Shown: positions 25,841-34,439 of the stretch, one piece after another
How positions within the stretch are numbered: position 1 is the stretch's first letter
Layout: the number at the start of each line of letters is the position of its first letter
Source: Chitinophaga pinensis
GTDB taxonomy: Bacteria > Bacteroidota > Bacteroidia > Chitinophagales > Chitinophagaceae
Direction: 5' to 3'
Assembly: GCA_902167325.1 (NCBI GenBank)
Contig: LR632930.1
Coordinates: forward strand, 2,418,001 to 2,482,000
DNA length: 64,000 nt
Program-made: the position numbers and the translations under genes
The notes under the pieces: model-generated
What the model was told of the DNA's origin: nothing
Databases searched by the model: none
Seen by the model: only the letters and a program-made list of their open reading frames with translations

Positions 25841-26248
25841 TTACCAGTTAAAGATCACGTCCTGCTGAATGTCGGAATGAAGGCTTTTGGCTACCGGGCA
25901 GGTAAGCGCTGCATTTTCGAGGATCTTGCGGGCAGTATCGTCGAGGTCAAGCCCCTGCGGGAAATCGAACACCACTTTCACGCCGGTGATCCTGCGGGGT
26001 TCTGTACCCATTATCTTTTCAATACCTACTTTGGTACCGTCAATGTTCCAGCCTTTGTCGCGCGCCTTAATGCCCATAATCGTGAGCATGCAGGAGCCAA
26101 GTGCAGAAGCCACCAGGTCGGTAGGTGAAAAACGTTCGCCTTTGCCATTGTTGTCTACCGGTGCATCCGTCTCGATCGAAGAGCCGGAGCGGAGGTGGGT
26201 AGCCGATGTTCTGAGTTCGCCGTTGTAAAGGATGGCAGCCGTTTGCAT
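25841..26248 (-). CDS. OsmC-family peroxiredoxin-like protein
   Basis: A 135-aa OsmC/Ohr-type protein. These are small dimeric thiol peroxidases that reduce organic hydroperoxides. The two conserved cysteines lie in LGSCMLTIMG and ALTCPVAKSL. It belongs to the YhfA/OsmC-like group, not the classical Ohr group. The ATG at 26248 fits the family start; the longer frame adds unrelated residues. Confidence 0.9.
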   Translation of the reverse strand: MQTAAILYNGELRTSATHLRSGSSIETDAPVDNNGKGERFSPTDLVASALGSCMLTIMGIKARDKGWNIDGTKVGIEKIMGTEPRRITGVKVVFDFPQGLDLDDTARKILENAALTCPVAKSLHSDIQQDVIFNW

Positions 26249-26410
26249 ATGGATGGTTTTTGATGTAAAAATAAGCGTATTTTTAAGAAATTGCCCCGTT
26301 CTGCACCACAACAGGCCCCGGGACAACTACGAACAAATTTGTGTATGTTTGTATAGGAATAAAACATAAAACGATATCCCGCGTTTAATAAAATATAATT
26401 GCGCTACACG

Positions 26411-27238
26411 GTGAAAAAATTCAACACACTTTTAATACTCCTGCTGGCTTCTCTCGCATTGCATGCACAATCTGACCGGTCTGCCAAAAAGGAGGAAAGA
26501 GAACAGAAAAGGCTTCGGAAGATTTCCCTGTTCCGCGAAATTGAGGAAGGTGAAAACCTTTACAACCGCGAGTTTTCCCTGGGCGCAAGGCTCAATACCG
26601 ACGGGTGGACCGGCTTCATGGAACTGGGATACCGCAAAAGTGCTACCATAGTTAATTACTTCCAGTTCGAGTTTTCGGAGAAGAAACATCCTAAGCAGGA
26701 CCGCTCGTCATACGGTGTGCAGATCGCCGGGTTTTACATCAGCAGCGCCCCATACGTGTATGGTAAAATGAATAACTTCTACCAGGCTAAATTCGGCCTT
26801 GGGCAGAAGCGGCTCATTGGGGGTAAAGGCAATAAGAACGGTATCGAGGTAAATGCCATCTACTACGGGGGTATTTCCGTAGGTCTCATGAAGCCTTACT
26901 ACCTCGAACTGATGAACGATGCGGGGGATAACGACAACCGCAAAATCGTTAAGTATAACGATACCCTACGTACCGACTTCCTGAACAAAGAACTCATTTA
27001 TGGCCCCGGAGGGTTTACCAAAGGCCTGAGCGAAATAAAGATCAACCCGGGACTGCATGCCAAAATCGGCTTCCGGTTCGACTGGGCTAAATTCAACGAC
27101 GTGATATCGGCCCTGGAAGTAGGGGTAAATGCTGAATATTATACGAAAAAGGTGCAAATAATGGTAGATCAGGATAGTAAGTCCTTCTTTATCAATGCTT
27201 ATGTAGGTTTGCAATTAGGTAAACGCTGGAATAAGTAA
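26411..27238 (+). CDS. Secreted or outer-membrane protein of unknown function
   Basis: A 275-aa protein with a signal peptide (hydrophobic core [14 protein letters not shown]). The chosen start is a GTG directly before the KKF basic region. The mature N-terminus is charged and helical ([23 protein letters not shown]), followed by alternating aromatic strands such as [21 protein letters not shown] and a final VGLQLGKRW. Alternation and the terminal aromatic pattern suggest a beta-barrel or porin-like envelope protein. It has a TAnnTTTG box at 26344-26351. Its stop codon overlaps the lipA promoter. Confidence 0.7.
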   Translation: MKKFNTLLILLLASLALHAQSDRSAKKEEREQKRLRKISLFREIEEGENLYNREFSLGARLNTDGWTGFMELGYRKSATIVNYFQFEFSEKKHPKQDRSSYGVQIAGFYISSAPYVYGKMNNFYQAKFGLGQKRLIGGKGNKNGIEVNAIYYGGISVGLMKPYYLELMNDAGDNDNRKIVKYNDTLRTDFLNKELIYGPGGFTKGLSEIKINPGLHAKIGFRFDWAKFNDVISALEVGVNAEYYTKKVQIMVDQDSKSFFINAYVGLQLGKRWNK

Positions 27239-27243
27239 CTTTG
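27236..27243 (+). promoter_or_regulatory. -7 element of the lipA promoter
   Basis: TAACTTTG matches TAnnTTTG and overlaps the stop codon of the preceding gene. A TTG at 27209-27211 is 24 bases upstream, slightly long. The lipA ATG is 24 bases downstream, with an AAAGAAAGG ribosome-binding site between. Confidence 0.55.
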
Positions 27244-27267
27244 CACTTATTAAAGAAAGGATTTGCG

Positions 27268-28164
27268 ATGCAAGAATTACCAGTAATCGCCGCCGAACCG
27301 GTAGCGCCCAGAGTGAAAAAGCCCGACTGGCTGCGAGTTAAGCTCCCCATCGGAGAAAATTACAGACAAGTCAGAAACCTTGTAGACACCCATAAACTCC
27401 ATACTATCTGCGAAAGCGGCAACTGTCCCAATATGGGAGAGTGCTGGGGCGCAGGTACCGCCACTTTCATGATCCTCGGGAACGTTTGTACCCGCAGCTG
27501 CGGCTTCTGCGCTGTAGCTACCGGCCGCCCGGAGCCTGTGGATTGGGATGAGCCTCAGCGGGTAGCCGAGGCTATTTTCCTCATGAAAGTTAAACATGCA
27601 GTTATTACTTCGGTAGACCGCGACGAGCTGAAAGACGGTGGGTCCATCATCTGGGCCAACACCATCAAGGCTGTTCGTGCCCTCAACCCGGAAACCACCA
27701 TGGAAACCCTTATCCCCGACTTCCGGGGTATCTGGGATAACCTGGACCGTGTGATTGAAGCCGCCCCTGAAGTAGTATCTCATAACCTTGAAACCGTGGA
27801 GCGCCTCACTAAGCAGGTCCGTATTCAGGCTAAATACCACCGCAGCCTCGAAGTGATCCGGAGGCTCAAACAGGGCGGTATGCGTACCAAATCAGGTATC
27901 ATGCTCGGCCTCGGTGAAACCAAGGAAGAAACCGTTCAGGCCATGCAAGACCTGGCCGATAATGGTTGCGACGTTATTACCCTCGGCCAGTATCTCCAGC
28001 CCACACCCAAACACCTCCCTGTTGTACGCTTCGTACATCCTGACGAGTTTGCCGAACTCCGCGAGATCGGCTACGGAATGGGACTCGATTACGTGGAAGC
28101 TGGTCCGCTGGTACGTTCTTCTTATCACGCTGAAAAACACATCTTCAGCGGCAGGAAGGCCTAA
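27268..28164 (+). CDS. lipA: Lipoyl synthase
   Basis: A 298-aa radical-SAM enzyme that inserts two sulfur atoms into protein-bound octanoate to make lipoyl groups. The auxiliary cluster cysteines are Cys48, Cys53 and Cys59 ([12 protein letters not shown]). The radical-SAM cluster cysteines are Cys74, Cys78 and Cys81 (CTRSCGFC). The C-terminus carries the [10 protein letters not shown] segment with the conserved Arg-Ser-Ser. The start ATG has a good ribosome-binding site. No lipB is adjacent. Confidence 0.97.
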   Translation: MQELPVIAAEPVAPRVKKPDWLRVKLPIGENYRQVRNLVDTHKLHTICESGNCPNMGECWGAGTATFMILGNVCTRSCGFCAVATGRPEPVDWDEPQRVAEAIFLMKVKHAVITSVDRDELKDGGSIIWANTIKAVRALNPETTMETLIPDFRGIWDNLDRVIEAAPEVVSHNLETVERLTKQVRIQAKYHRSLEVIRRLKQGGMRTKSGIMLGLGETKEETVQAMQDLADNGCDVITLGQYLQPTPKHLPVVRFVHPDEFAELREIGYGMGLDYVEAGPLVRSSYHAEKHIFSGRKA

Positions 28165-28191
28165 CTAAGACATTCAGACATCTTAATAGCT

Positions 28192-28222
28192 GCCCGGAGC
28201 CAATTGGTTCCGGGCTTTTTTT
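28192..28222 (+). terminator. Intrinsic terminator of lipA
   Basis: A 10-bp stem (28192-28201 with 28206-28215, one G-U pair) with an AATT loop is followed by seven T residues. Confidence 0.88.
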
Positions 28223-28358
28223 ATGACAATTACTCATAAATAGCTGAAAATCACCTGAAACTAATAATGACCTGCCTACCTTTCCAACATGCTGTAAAAG
28301 GGTCTTAAGTAAGGTTTAAATACTGTTAGAGCCTTTCCATATTCCTCCTAAGAATGGG

Positions 28359-29075
28359 TTAATGGTGAGGCCCATGATGATGGGAATGTGCCTGAAGTCC
28401 TTTGGCAGGCGATTCCTTCGCTTCCAGTACAAAATCGGTGGTGTGGACGGTTCCCTGTACTTTAAACTGAATCCAGGCCCGGTAGGTGCCTGCATGAGGC
28501 AGATCGGCATGCAGCACGAAACGTCCGTTGCGGACCTCGGGGTGAACATGCACAAATGCTTTGCTATCCTGATGGATCAGTACCGCATGCGCCTTCTCGC
28601 CCAGGTAGTTTTCCAGCAGTTCGGGATTGATGGGAGTACCATTTCGGGAAAGTCCGGCTGAGAGCATGGCATGACCCTGCGTAAGGGGGCCATGATCAAG
28701 GTGAAGTTCCAGCGTATAATCGCCGGCGGTGGAAGTAAGTTGGGGGTGATAGGCAGCAAGTGAAGGGACAGTATCACCTTCGGCATGTAGTTCAAAACGA
28801 TCGATCACCTGGTGATGGCCCTCCGGCACATAATCCGCAAAGATCCAGAAACGACCTCCGTGAGGCAATGTGGCGTGTACAGCATAACTGTTGCCGTTCT
28901 CAATTGGATGAATGTGGGTAAAGAAGGAAAGATCGTCGTTAACGATGATGGTATGAATTTTTCGCTCATGAGAATCCTGCAGGTGGAAAGGCGTAGCCGG
29001 GCTGAACTGGAATAAAGTTTCCCGGCCGGCAATAACTGGTTTGGTAATGTTTAGCAGCAATTGATATGTGTTCAT
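28359..29075 (-). CDS. Unknown protein with two repeated beta-domains and a His-rich tail
   Basis: A 238-aa protein without a signal peptide. Two related halves are visible. The first has FFTHIHP followed by ATLPHGGRFWIFADY (about residues 50-85). The second has AFVHVHP followed by ADLPHAGTYRAWIQF (about 165-205). The order is the same in both: a strand, an H-x-HP motif, a short loop, then LPHxG and an aromatic strand. The tail SHHHGPHH and the repeated H-x-H motifs suggest metal binding. The pattern recalls YtkA/FixH-like copper-related domains, but I do not claim membership. It is divergent from the NAGPA-domain gene. Confidence 0.65.
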   Translation of the reverse strand: MNTYQLLLNITKPVIAGRETLFQFSPATPFHLQDSHERKIHTIIVNDDLSFFTHIHPIENGNSYAVHATLPHGGRFWIFADYVPEGHHQVIDRFELHAEGDTVPSLAAYHPQLTSTAGDYTLELHLDHGPLTQGHAMLSAGLSRNGTPINPELLENYLGEKAHAVLIHQDSKAFVHVHPEVRNGRFVLHADLPHAGTYRAWIQFKVQGTVHTTDFVLEAKESPAKGLQAHSHHHGPHH

Positions 29076-29173
29076 CTTTCAGTAGGTTTGTTAGCACAAA
29101 ATTATCACAGTACAAGGGGCTGAACGTTATAGTTTCCGGGAAACTATTTACATAGTTTTTATATTTTTCGGAT

Positions 29174-30079
29174 ATGAAACCACTGCTGATCCTTTTTACC
29201 ATGCTACCCTGTGCCGCCATGGCGCAACTGCGCTGGCAGCCCTCTGCTGCGCATAATGAAGGCCTCCCAAACGGAGCGCGCGTTTATCAAACCACAGATT
29301 CCATTTCCGGAAGGCCCTTCAGGGCGTATTATCTGGAGGTATCCCCTCAGGCCAAAGATCTCCGCCTTTCCGTAGAAGCTTTTCCCGGGAAGCGCTATAC
29401 ACCCATTCAATATGATAGTATTCTTGGGCCGGGTACTGTGGCCGTTATGAATACCACCTTCTTTTCATTCAAAGACAATAGTAACCTCAACATCGTAATG
29501 AAGAAGGGAAAGGTGTTCGCCGTAAACCCTCAGCCCGCAACGGATGCCGTGCCGAAGAAGTATTTCACCCGGGGTGCTTTCGGAGTCGATAAGCGGGGGC
29601 GGCCGGATATTGCCTGGGTATATAATGTGGGGAAGAAGAAAACACCATATGCCTACAACGCTCCGGTAGAAAATGTGGAGCCAACCAGCCATACGCCTGC
29701 AGGCGCACAAAAGTGGAAGATGCGGGAAGCCGTAGGCGGCGGACCGGTTCTGGTTCAAAACGGTCAGCCTTTTATAACTACTGAAAAAGAAGGGATGGGT
29801 AAGAGTATCGCTGCGCTGCATCCGCGTTCTGCCATTGGTTACCGGGCAGATGGCACTATTTTGCTCATGGTGATCGAGGGAAGAAATAAAGGAGTAGCCG
29901 AAGGTGCCAACTTCGGAGAAATGGCGAAGATCTTTTCCGACCTCGGTTGCGTGGAAGCACTGAACCTCGATGGCGGTGGCTCTTCCGCATTGTACGTCAA
30001 TGATCAGAATACCATCAAACCATCAGACCCCTCGGGTCAGCGGCCAGTGCCTGCGGTGCTGGTGCTCAGCAGAAAATAA
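29174..30079 (+). CDS. Phosphodiester glycosidase (NAGPA) domain secreted protein
   Basis: A 301-aa protein with a signal peptide (MKPLLILFTMLPCAAMA). It carries the NAGPA/exopolysaccharide-type phosphodiester glycosidase domain. Diagnostic segments are VAVMNTTFFSF, AVGGGPVLVQNGQ, HPRSAIGYRADGTILLMVIEG and the catalytic-region LGCVEALNLDGGGSSALYV. Family members remove N-acetylglucosamine from phosphodiester-linked glycans; the bacterial substrate is unknown. The terminator that follows overlaps the end of the convergent SdpI gene. Confidence 0.9.
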   Translation: MKPLLILFTMLPCAAMAQLRWQPSAAHNEGLPNGARVYQTTDSISGRPFRAYYLEVSPQAKDLRLSVEAFPGKRYTPIQYDSILGPGTVAVMNTTFFSFKDNSNLNIVMKKGKVFAVNPQPATDAVPKKYFTRGAFGVDKRGRPDIAWVYNVGKKKTPYAYNAPVENVEPTSHTPAGAQKWKMREAVGGGPVLVQNGQPFITTEKEGMGKSIAALHPRSAIGYRADGTILLMVIEGRNKGVAEGANFGEMAKIFSDLGCVEALNLDGGGSSALYVNDQNTIKPSDPSGQRPVPAVLVLSRK

Positions 30080-30083
30080 TTCA

Positions 30084-30488
30084 TCAAACGGCGGGCTTTT
30101 TTTGTCCGCCGTCTTTTTTACGGGGCGCACCATCTTCATCAAATTCCTGCAACAGGTGCCACTCCGTGATGCCGGTCAGCAGCAGCGCTCCCACAATCAC
30201 GGGTGTTACCGTAAGGTAGAGGAACACATCCGTTTGCCGGCTGAAAACCAGCGCTATCAATACACCAAAAGGGAAAAGTATCCAGCCAAGCCAGCGCGAT
30301 ACATATGCGGCATAGCGGTTGCCTTCATCCCAGGTGCTTTGATTGATGGTGGAAGAGAATGTACGGTAGCCGTACCAGGCCTTCATACTGCGCGGAGGGT
30401 ACCGCCGGATCATGTGACCCATGAACAGGAAAAGCAGTCCGGCCAGTAAGCTGGCATTACAGAAGGGGTTTTGTAAAATGCTGTACAT
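30084..30488 (-). CDS. SdpI/YhfL-family membrane protein
   Basis: A 134-aa protein with three or four predicted membrane segments (LLAGLLFLFMGHMI, LGWILFPFGVLIALVF, FLYLTVTPVIVGALLL). The SdpI-type motif RSMKAWYGYRTFSSTINQSTWDEGNRYAA lies after the first segment (given here by key residues W-Y-G-Y-R-T and W-x-E-G-N-R). Bacillus SdpI is an immunity/signal protein for a cannibalism toxin, but most relatives are of unknown function. The ATG at 30488 is chosen over an in-frame TTG six codons earlier. It starts one base after the U-tract of the terminator of the upstream AsmA gene. Its last codons overlap a plus-strand terminator. Confidence 0.75.
   Translation of the reverse strand: MYSILQNPFCNASLLAGLLFLFMGHMIRRYPPRSMKAWYGYRTFSSTINQSTWDEGNRYAAYVSRWLGWILFPFGVLIALVFSRQTDVFLYLTVTPVIVGALLLTGITEWHLLQEFDEDGAPRKKDGGQKKPAV
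30088..30119 (+). terminator. Intrinsic terminator of the NAGPA-domain gene
   Basis: Stem 30088-30096 with 30104-30112 (one G-U pair), T-rich loop, then six T residues (30114-30119). It lies inside the 3' coding end of the convergent SdpI gene, whose lysine/glycine-rich C-terminus it encodes. Confidence 0.7.
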
Positions 30489-30521
30489 AAAAAAAGCGTG
30501 ACACAATGTGTGCCACGCTTT
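30489..30521 (-). terminator. Intrinsic terminator of the AsmA-like gene
   Basis: On the minus strand an 8-bp stem (30521-30514 with 30500-30493) with inner complementarity in the loop ends in a run of seven T (30495-30489). The SdpI start codon follows immediately. Confidence 0.7.
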
Positions 30522-30536
30522 ATATTACAAGTTAAC

Positions 30537-33248
30537 TCAGTTCTTTGTTGAATCGGCTGCGGTGTTTTTGCGTTTGTTGAGCAATCCTTTCAGGGTATTG
30601 TTCAGGGTTTTCTCAGCAGCTTTGCCTGCTCCCTGAATACTGCCGCCATTACCTGTTGTGTCTTTCCCGCCGAGCAGCTGCTTCTTCAGCTCATCTTTCG
30701 CTGCGTTTACTGCTTCATTTTTTACATGCTTCAGCGAATCTTTCAGCGTTTGCTGTACGGTGTCGATCTTGTTCTTCACCATAGCCGTTGCCTGATCTTT
30801 CAGGTTATCGGCGGCTTTGCCGGCAGCTTCCTTCAGATCCGTTTTAACGGAAGGCTTCATGATGTTGCCACCCAGCAGCACGTTGAGATAAACAGTATCA
30901 CCTACGTTTACCGGGATGCCTTTGTTGTTGGCCTGCTTCACGAGGTTATTCACCAGTCCGTTACCCTGCTGGCCCAGCAATGCACGGGGCAAAGCGAGTT
31001 GCATGGTATAATCCATCGACTGGTCGAAGCCATGCGAACCACCCACGAGCATATTGAAATTGTTCATCTTGATGCGGAAGGGGTTTACCGTCATCCGGCC
31101 GTTCTGGAATGCGAAATAGTTCTTGATGTCGCGGATGGAGATATCTTTCAGCGCGGAAACATTCAGCTGATTGGCCAGCTGATCCATGGGGGCGAATTTC
31201 TTCAGGAAGCCCTGAATGAGCAGGAGATTGCCATCGCCGGAGAGCGAGCTTAAAACGGGAGACATATCCTTGCCCAGCTTGCCATTCACGGTCATCTGGC
31301 TGCTCATTTTACCGCTGAGGAATTGCGCGATAGGCATAAGCTTCTGAACGGTGTTGAATGCTTTGAATGTTTCCTGTACATCCAGCTCCTTTACATCGTA
31401 GGTGAAGTTGATATCAGGGTTGTTCTTATCGAGTTTGGTGGAGTAGGAACCATCGATTTTCATGGTGCCCTGTAGTGCGTTGGCCTTGATGTCTTTCATG
31501 AGCACAGCTTCATCGCGTACGAGCAGGGTGCCATTCAGGTTGTTAAGGTCCACTTTATCGTAAATCACTTTGCCGGCCTGTGCCTGCAGGGTGAAGTCGA
31601 GATTGTTAGGTACGGCGAAAGGTACGCCGGATGCAGTGTCTGCAGGCTTGCTTTCCGGAGTTGCCTCGCCGGTGGCCATCCACTTGTTGAGGTTCACCTG
31701 ATCTGCCTGGAGGGCCAGGCGGCCGTTCAATGCATCGTTCCGGAAAAGGTATGCCAGCAGGTTGTTCACCTCGCCGTTTGCGCTGAAATTGGTGCCCAGA
31801 TACTGACCCTTGAAATCAGATACCGTTACATTCTTCGGGTTGAAGGTCATGAGCAGCGAAGATACATTTACACCATCAGGATAATCCTTGCTTTTATAGG
31901 CCATATCGGCTACAGACACCTTACCTGCTGCATGGAAGGATTCATATTGCTGCCGCTCGATAGCGCTCATGTATCCGCGGGCCTGAAGGTCGGCATCGAG
32001 CAAGCCGCTCAGCTTAGTCCCGTTCTCGAATTTCACGAATTGGCCAACTTTACCAAGATCGAGGCGGCCTTTGGCAGCAGCGTCGAGGTAAAGGTCGGAG
32101 ATGGGTGTTTTGATCATAAGGCGGAGGTCTACCGGGCTATCATCCATTTCAAGATGCGCCTGCGGTACATCCACGATGGTGTGGTCCGGTACGCCATCGG
32201 GGTTGGTAACGTTCACTGCCAGCTGAATGTTCTTCACGGGCTTGGGAAGGTCGGGGTATTGGAAGAAGCCGTCTTTAATACCGAGGTGAAGCTCATAAGC
32301 CGGCATCTGATCGCCGGCGTACATACCTTTCACGAAGCCTTTAAAGGTAGCTGCGCCGGATGTTTTGATACTGGCAAAGTCCTGACTGTAAACTGCCGGT
32401 ACGAGGGAGAGAATGTCCTTAAAGTCTGTACTGGGAGCCTGGAAGCGGATATCCATATTATAGGAACTGTCGTTCACCAGCTGGAAGAAACCTTCGGTAC
32501 TGAGCTTCAGGTTGTTGATGGAAATCTTATCGGTTTTGAAGGAGTATTTGCCGGCGGTATTATCGATTTGAATATCGGCCAGGATTTCCATTTTAGTATT
32601 GAGCAGGTAGGGGATAAAGCCCTGTGCATAGCTCAGGCTGCCTGCGGTGGTGCTGGTGCTGAGTACGAAATTATCCTGTGTGAAATCGCCTTTACCTTTG
32701 TGGTTAAGTCCTTCGATGGCGAGGTGCATATGGCCCTGGTGGTCGTCGTACTTAATCACCGCATCTTCGATACTGTATTGTTGCAGGCTGAAGGCGAATT
32801 CGCTTTGGGAAGTATCTGCAGGCGCGGCACCGGCGGTGTCGGTATCAGGCTTTACAATATCCCAGTTAGGACGGCCTTCTTCGTCTACCACGGCATAGAT
32901 GCGGGGTTGTTGGAGAGAGACATTGTAGATATCGATGTTTTCACCTTTGATAGCGCTCATCAGGTCGAGTGCCAGATCGAGACGGCGAACGGCGAGGAGG
33001 GTATCGCCTTCAAAATGCTGCACACCGGTGATCTGTAACTCTTCGAGGGCTACAGCGAGGCGGGGAAAGCGGCGGAAGAGACTGATATCCACGTCTTTGA
33101 AATCCACTTTGGCGTTGAGGCTTTTGTTCAGCTCCGCTTTAACCCTGGCAATTATCTGGCTTTTAAACAGATAGGGGATGGCGATCAGTATCGCTATCAG
33201 CACGAGCAGCCCGATGCCGATACCTTTCAGTACCTTTTTCAGTTTCAT
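30537..33248 (-). CDS. AsmA-like family inner-membrane/periplasmic protein
   Basis: A 903-aa protein. One N-terminal membrane anchor (GIGIGLLVLIAILIAIPYLF) is followed by an AsmA N-terminal domain (VDFKDVDISLFRRFPRLAVALEEL). A long beta-rich repeat region leads to an AsmA-like C-terminal domain (near FNMLVGGSHGFDQSMDYTMQLALPR). The last ~100 residues are Lys/Asp/Asn-rich and probably form a helical or flexible tail. AsmA/TamB-like proteins form long hydrophobic grooves and are thought to move phospholipids between membranes. It is divergent from trmH. Confidence 0.88.
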   Translation of the reverse strand: MKLKKVLKGIGIGLLVLIAILIAIPYLFKSQIIARVKAELNKSLNAKVDFKDVDISLFRRFPRLAVALEELQITGVQHFEGDTLLAVRRLDLALDLMSAIKGENIDIYNVSLQQPRIYAVVDEEGRPNWDIVKPDTDTAGAAPADTSQSEFAFSLQQYSIEDAVIKYDDHQGHMHLAIEGLNHKGKGDFTQDNFVLSTSTTAGSLSYAQGFIPYLLNTKMEILADIQIDNTAGKYSFKTDKISINNLKLSTEGFFQLVNDSSYNMDIRFQAPSTDFKDILSLVPAVYSQDFASIKTSGAATFKGFVKGMYAGDQMPAYELHLGIKDGFFQYPDLPKPVKNIQLAVNVTNPDGVPDHTIVDVPQAHLEMDDSPVDLRLMIKTPISDLYLDAAAKGRLDLGKVGQFVKFENGTKLSGLLDADLQARGYMSAIERQQYESFHAAGKVSVADMAYKSKDYPDGVNVSSLLMTFNPKNVTVSDFKGQYLGTNFSANGEVNNLLAYLFRNDALNGRLALQADQVNLNKWMATGEATPESKPADTASGVPFAVPNNLDFTLQAQAGKVIYDKVDLNNLNGTLLVRDEAVLMKDIKANALQGTMKIDGSYSTKLDKNNPDINFTYDVKELDVQETFKAFNTVQKLMPIAQFLSGKMSSQMTVNGKLGKDMSPVLSSLSGDGNLLLIQGFLKKFAPMDQLANQLNVSALKDISIRDIKNYFAFQNGRMTVNPFRIKMNNFNMLVGGSHGFDQSMDYTMQLALPRALLGQQGNGLVNNLVKQANNKGIPVNVGDTVYLNVLLGGNIMKPSVKTDLKEAAGKAADNLKDQATAMVKNKIDTVQQTLKDSLKHVKNEAVNAAKDELKKQLLGGKDTTGNGGSIQGAGKAAEKTLNNTLKGLLNKRKNTAADSTKN

Positions 33249-33316
33249 AGGATATTATTGTTGATGTTTAATTGTTGGCAAATGATTGTATATCGCATAT
33301 CAGCAGTTAAATTCAT

Positions 33317-33335
33317 TAATTTTGACACAAATATA
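33317..33335. promoter_or_regulatory. Divergent -7 boxes for trmH (+) and the AsmA-like gene (-)
   Basis: TAATTTTG at 33317-33324 (plus) is 20 bases before the trmH ATG. TATATTTG read on the minus strand at 33335-33328 faces the AsmA gene. Neither has a clear TTG at the usual distance, so both are partial matches. Confidence 0.4.
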
Positions 33336-33344
33336 TACAACGGC

Positions 33345-33938
33345 ATGACACCGGAACGGAAAGAACGGCTTTTATCGGTAATTAACAAACGTCAGGCCAA
33401 CCTTACAGTGGTACTGGAAAATGTGGAAGACCCCCATAATGTTTCCGCAGTGCTCCGTACCTGCGATGCGGTGGGCATCCAGGATATTCATGTACTCACT
33501 ACCAAAGTACCGCGCCATAAGCGCTGGGGCGTTAAAAGCTCTTCCAGTGCAGCGCAATGGCTTACCGTTCACCAGCATACCAATACGCAGGAAATGGTAA
33601 CCATTCTCCGCCGTAAATATGATAAAATTTATACAACGCACCTGGCGGATGGGGCCATGAGCCTTTACGATATCGATTTCACCGGTTCCGTAGCGCTGGT
33701 ATTCGGAAACGAGCAGTTTGGTGTGAGTGAAGATGTGCGGGCGCTGGCGGATGGGAACTTCGTGATCCCGATGATGGGCATCATCCGCTCCCTGAATATT
33801 TCAGTGGCGGCAGCTGTCAGTATTTATGAAGCCATGCGCCAAAAGCAGCTGGCGGGCCAGTACAGTACGCCTTCCCTTCCTGAAGCCCAGCGGAACGGGC
33901 TGCTGACGGATTGGGGATTTAAGGAAGAAGATCTATGA
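33345..33938 (+). CDS. trmH: tRNA (guanosine-2'-O-)-methyltransferase, TrmH-type SPOUT enzyme
   Basis: A 197-aa SPOUT-class RNA 2'-O-methyltransferase. Motif 1 is NLTVVLENVEDPHNVSAVLRTCDAVGI (key residues N-V-x-D-P-x-N and R-T). Motif 2 is ALVFGNEQFGVSE and motif 3 is IPMMGIIRSLNISVAAAVSIYE, together forming the trefoil-knot SAM site. The family methylates G18 of tRNA. The ATG at 33345 is preferred; the open frame upstream runs through the promoter. Its stop overlaps the next gene by 4 bases. Confidence 0.93.
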   Translation: MTPERKERLLSVINKRQANLTVVLENVEDPHNVSAVLRTCDAVGIQDIHVLTTKVPRHKRWGVKSSSSAAQWLTVHQHTNTQEMVTILRRKYDKIYTTHLADGAMSLYDIDFTGSVALVFGNEQFGVSEDVRALADGNFVIPMMGIIRSLNISVAAAVSIYEAMRQKQLAGQYSTPSLPEAQRNGLLTDWGFKEEDL

Positions 33939-34399
33939 ACGCACTTGTGATGATATGGTCCTTCTGGATGGCAGCTGCGGTTACCCGGGTAAGTCCCGCG
34001 GAACTGGAAGCCCGTCTGAACCGGACCGATTCTCCGGTGGTAGTGAACCTTTGGGCCACCTGGTGCGCTCCCTGTGTGGAAGAGCTGCCTTACTTTGAAA
34101 AAGCCGCGAAAAAGCACCCTAACGTCAAATTTATCTACCTCAGCCTCGACCTTGATGATGCATACCCTCATCAGATAGATGCTTTCATTCAAAAGCTCGG
34201 TCTTACCGGAGAAGTATGGTGGATGGAAGAAAGTAATGCCAACAAATACGCCCCGATAATTGACCCGCAATGGAAAGGCAGCCTTCCGGCTACGCTGTTT
34301 ATCCACCCGGGAAAGAAGTACCGGAAGTTTGTACAGGGTGCGATGGAGGGGGATGCAGTGATGCGGGAGGTAGAACAGTTGGTGACGCATAATGAATAA
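33935..34399 (+). CDS. Thioredoxin-like (TlpA/ResA type) protein
   Basis: A 154-aa thioredoxin-fold protein with the redox motif WCAPC (Cys44 and Cys47) in NLWATWCAPCVEELPYF. The conserved cis-proline region is SLPATLFIHPG. The N-terminal ~15 residues are hydrophobic (ALVMIWSFWMAAAV) and could be a signal or anchor, placing it in the periplasm. There it may act as a thiol oxidoreductase, for example in cytochrome or disulfide maintenance. It overlaps trmH by 4 bases (ATGA), suggesting coupling. Confidence 0.87.
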   Translation: MNALVMIWSFWMAAAVTRVSPAELEARLNRTDSPVVVNLWATWCAPCVEELPYFEKAAKKHPNVKFIYLSLDLDDAYPHQIDAFIQKLGLTGEVWWMEESNANKYAPIIDPQWKGSLPATLFIHPGKKYRKFVQGAMEGDAVMREVEQLVTHNE

Positions 34400-34439
34400 T
34401 ATTTTTTAGTATTTTGTTTTGTAAATAATCTAGGTTAAA

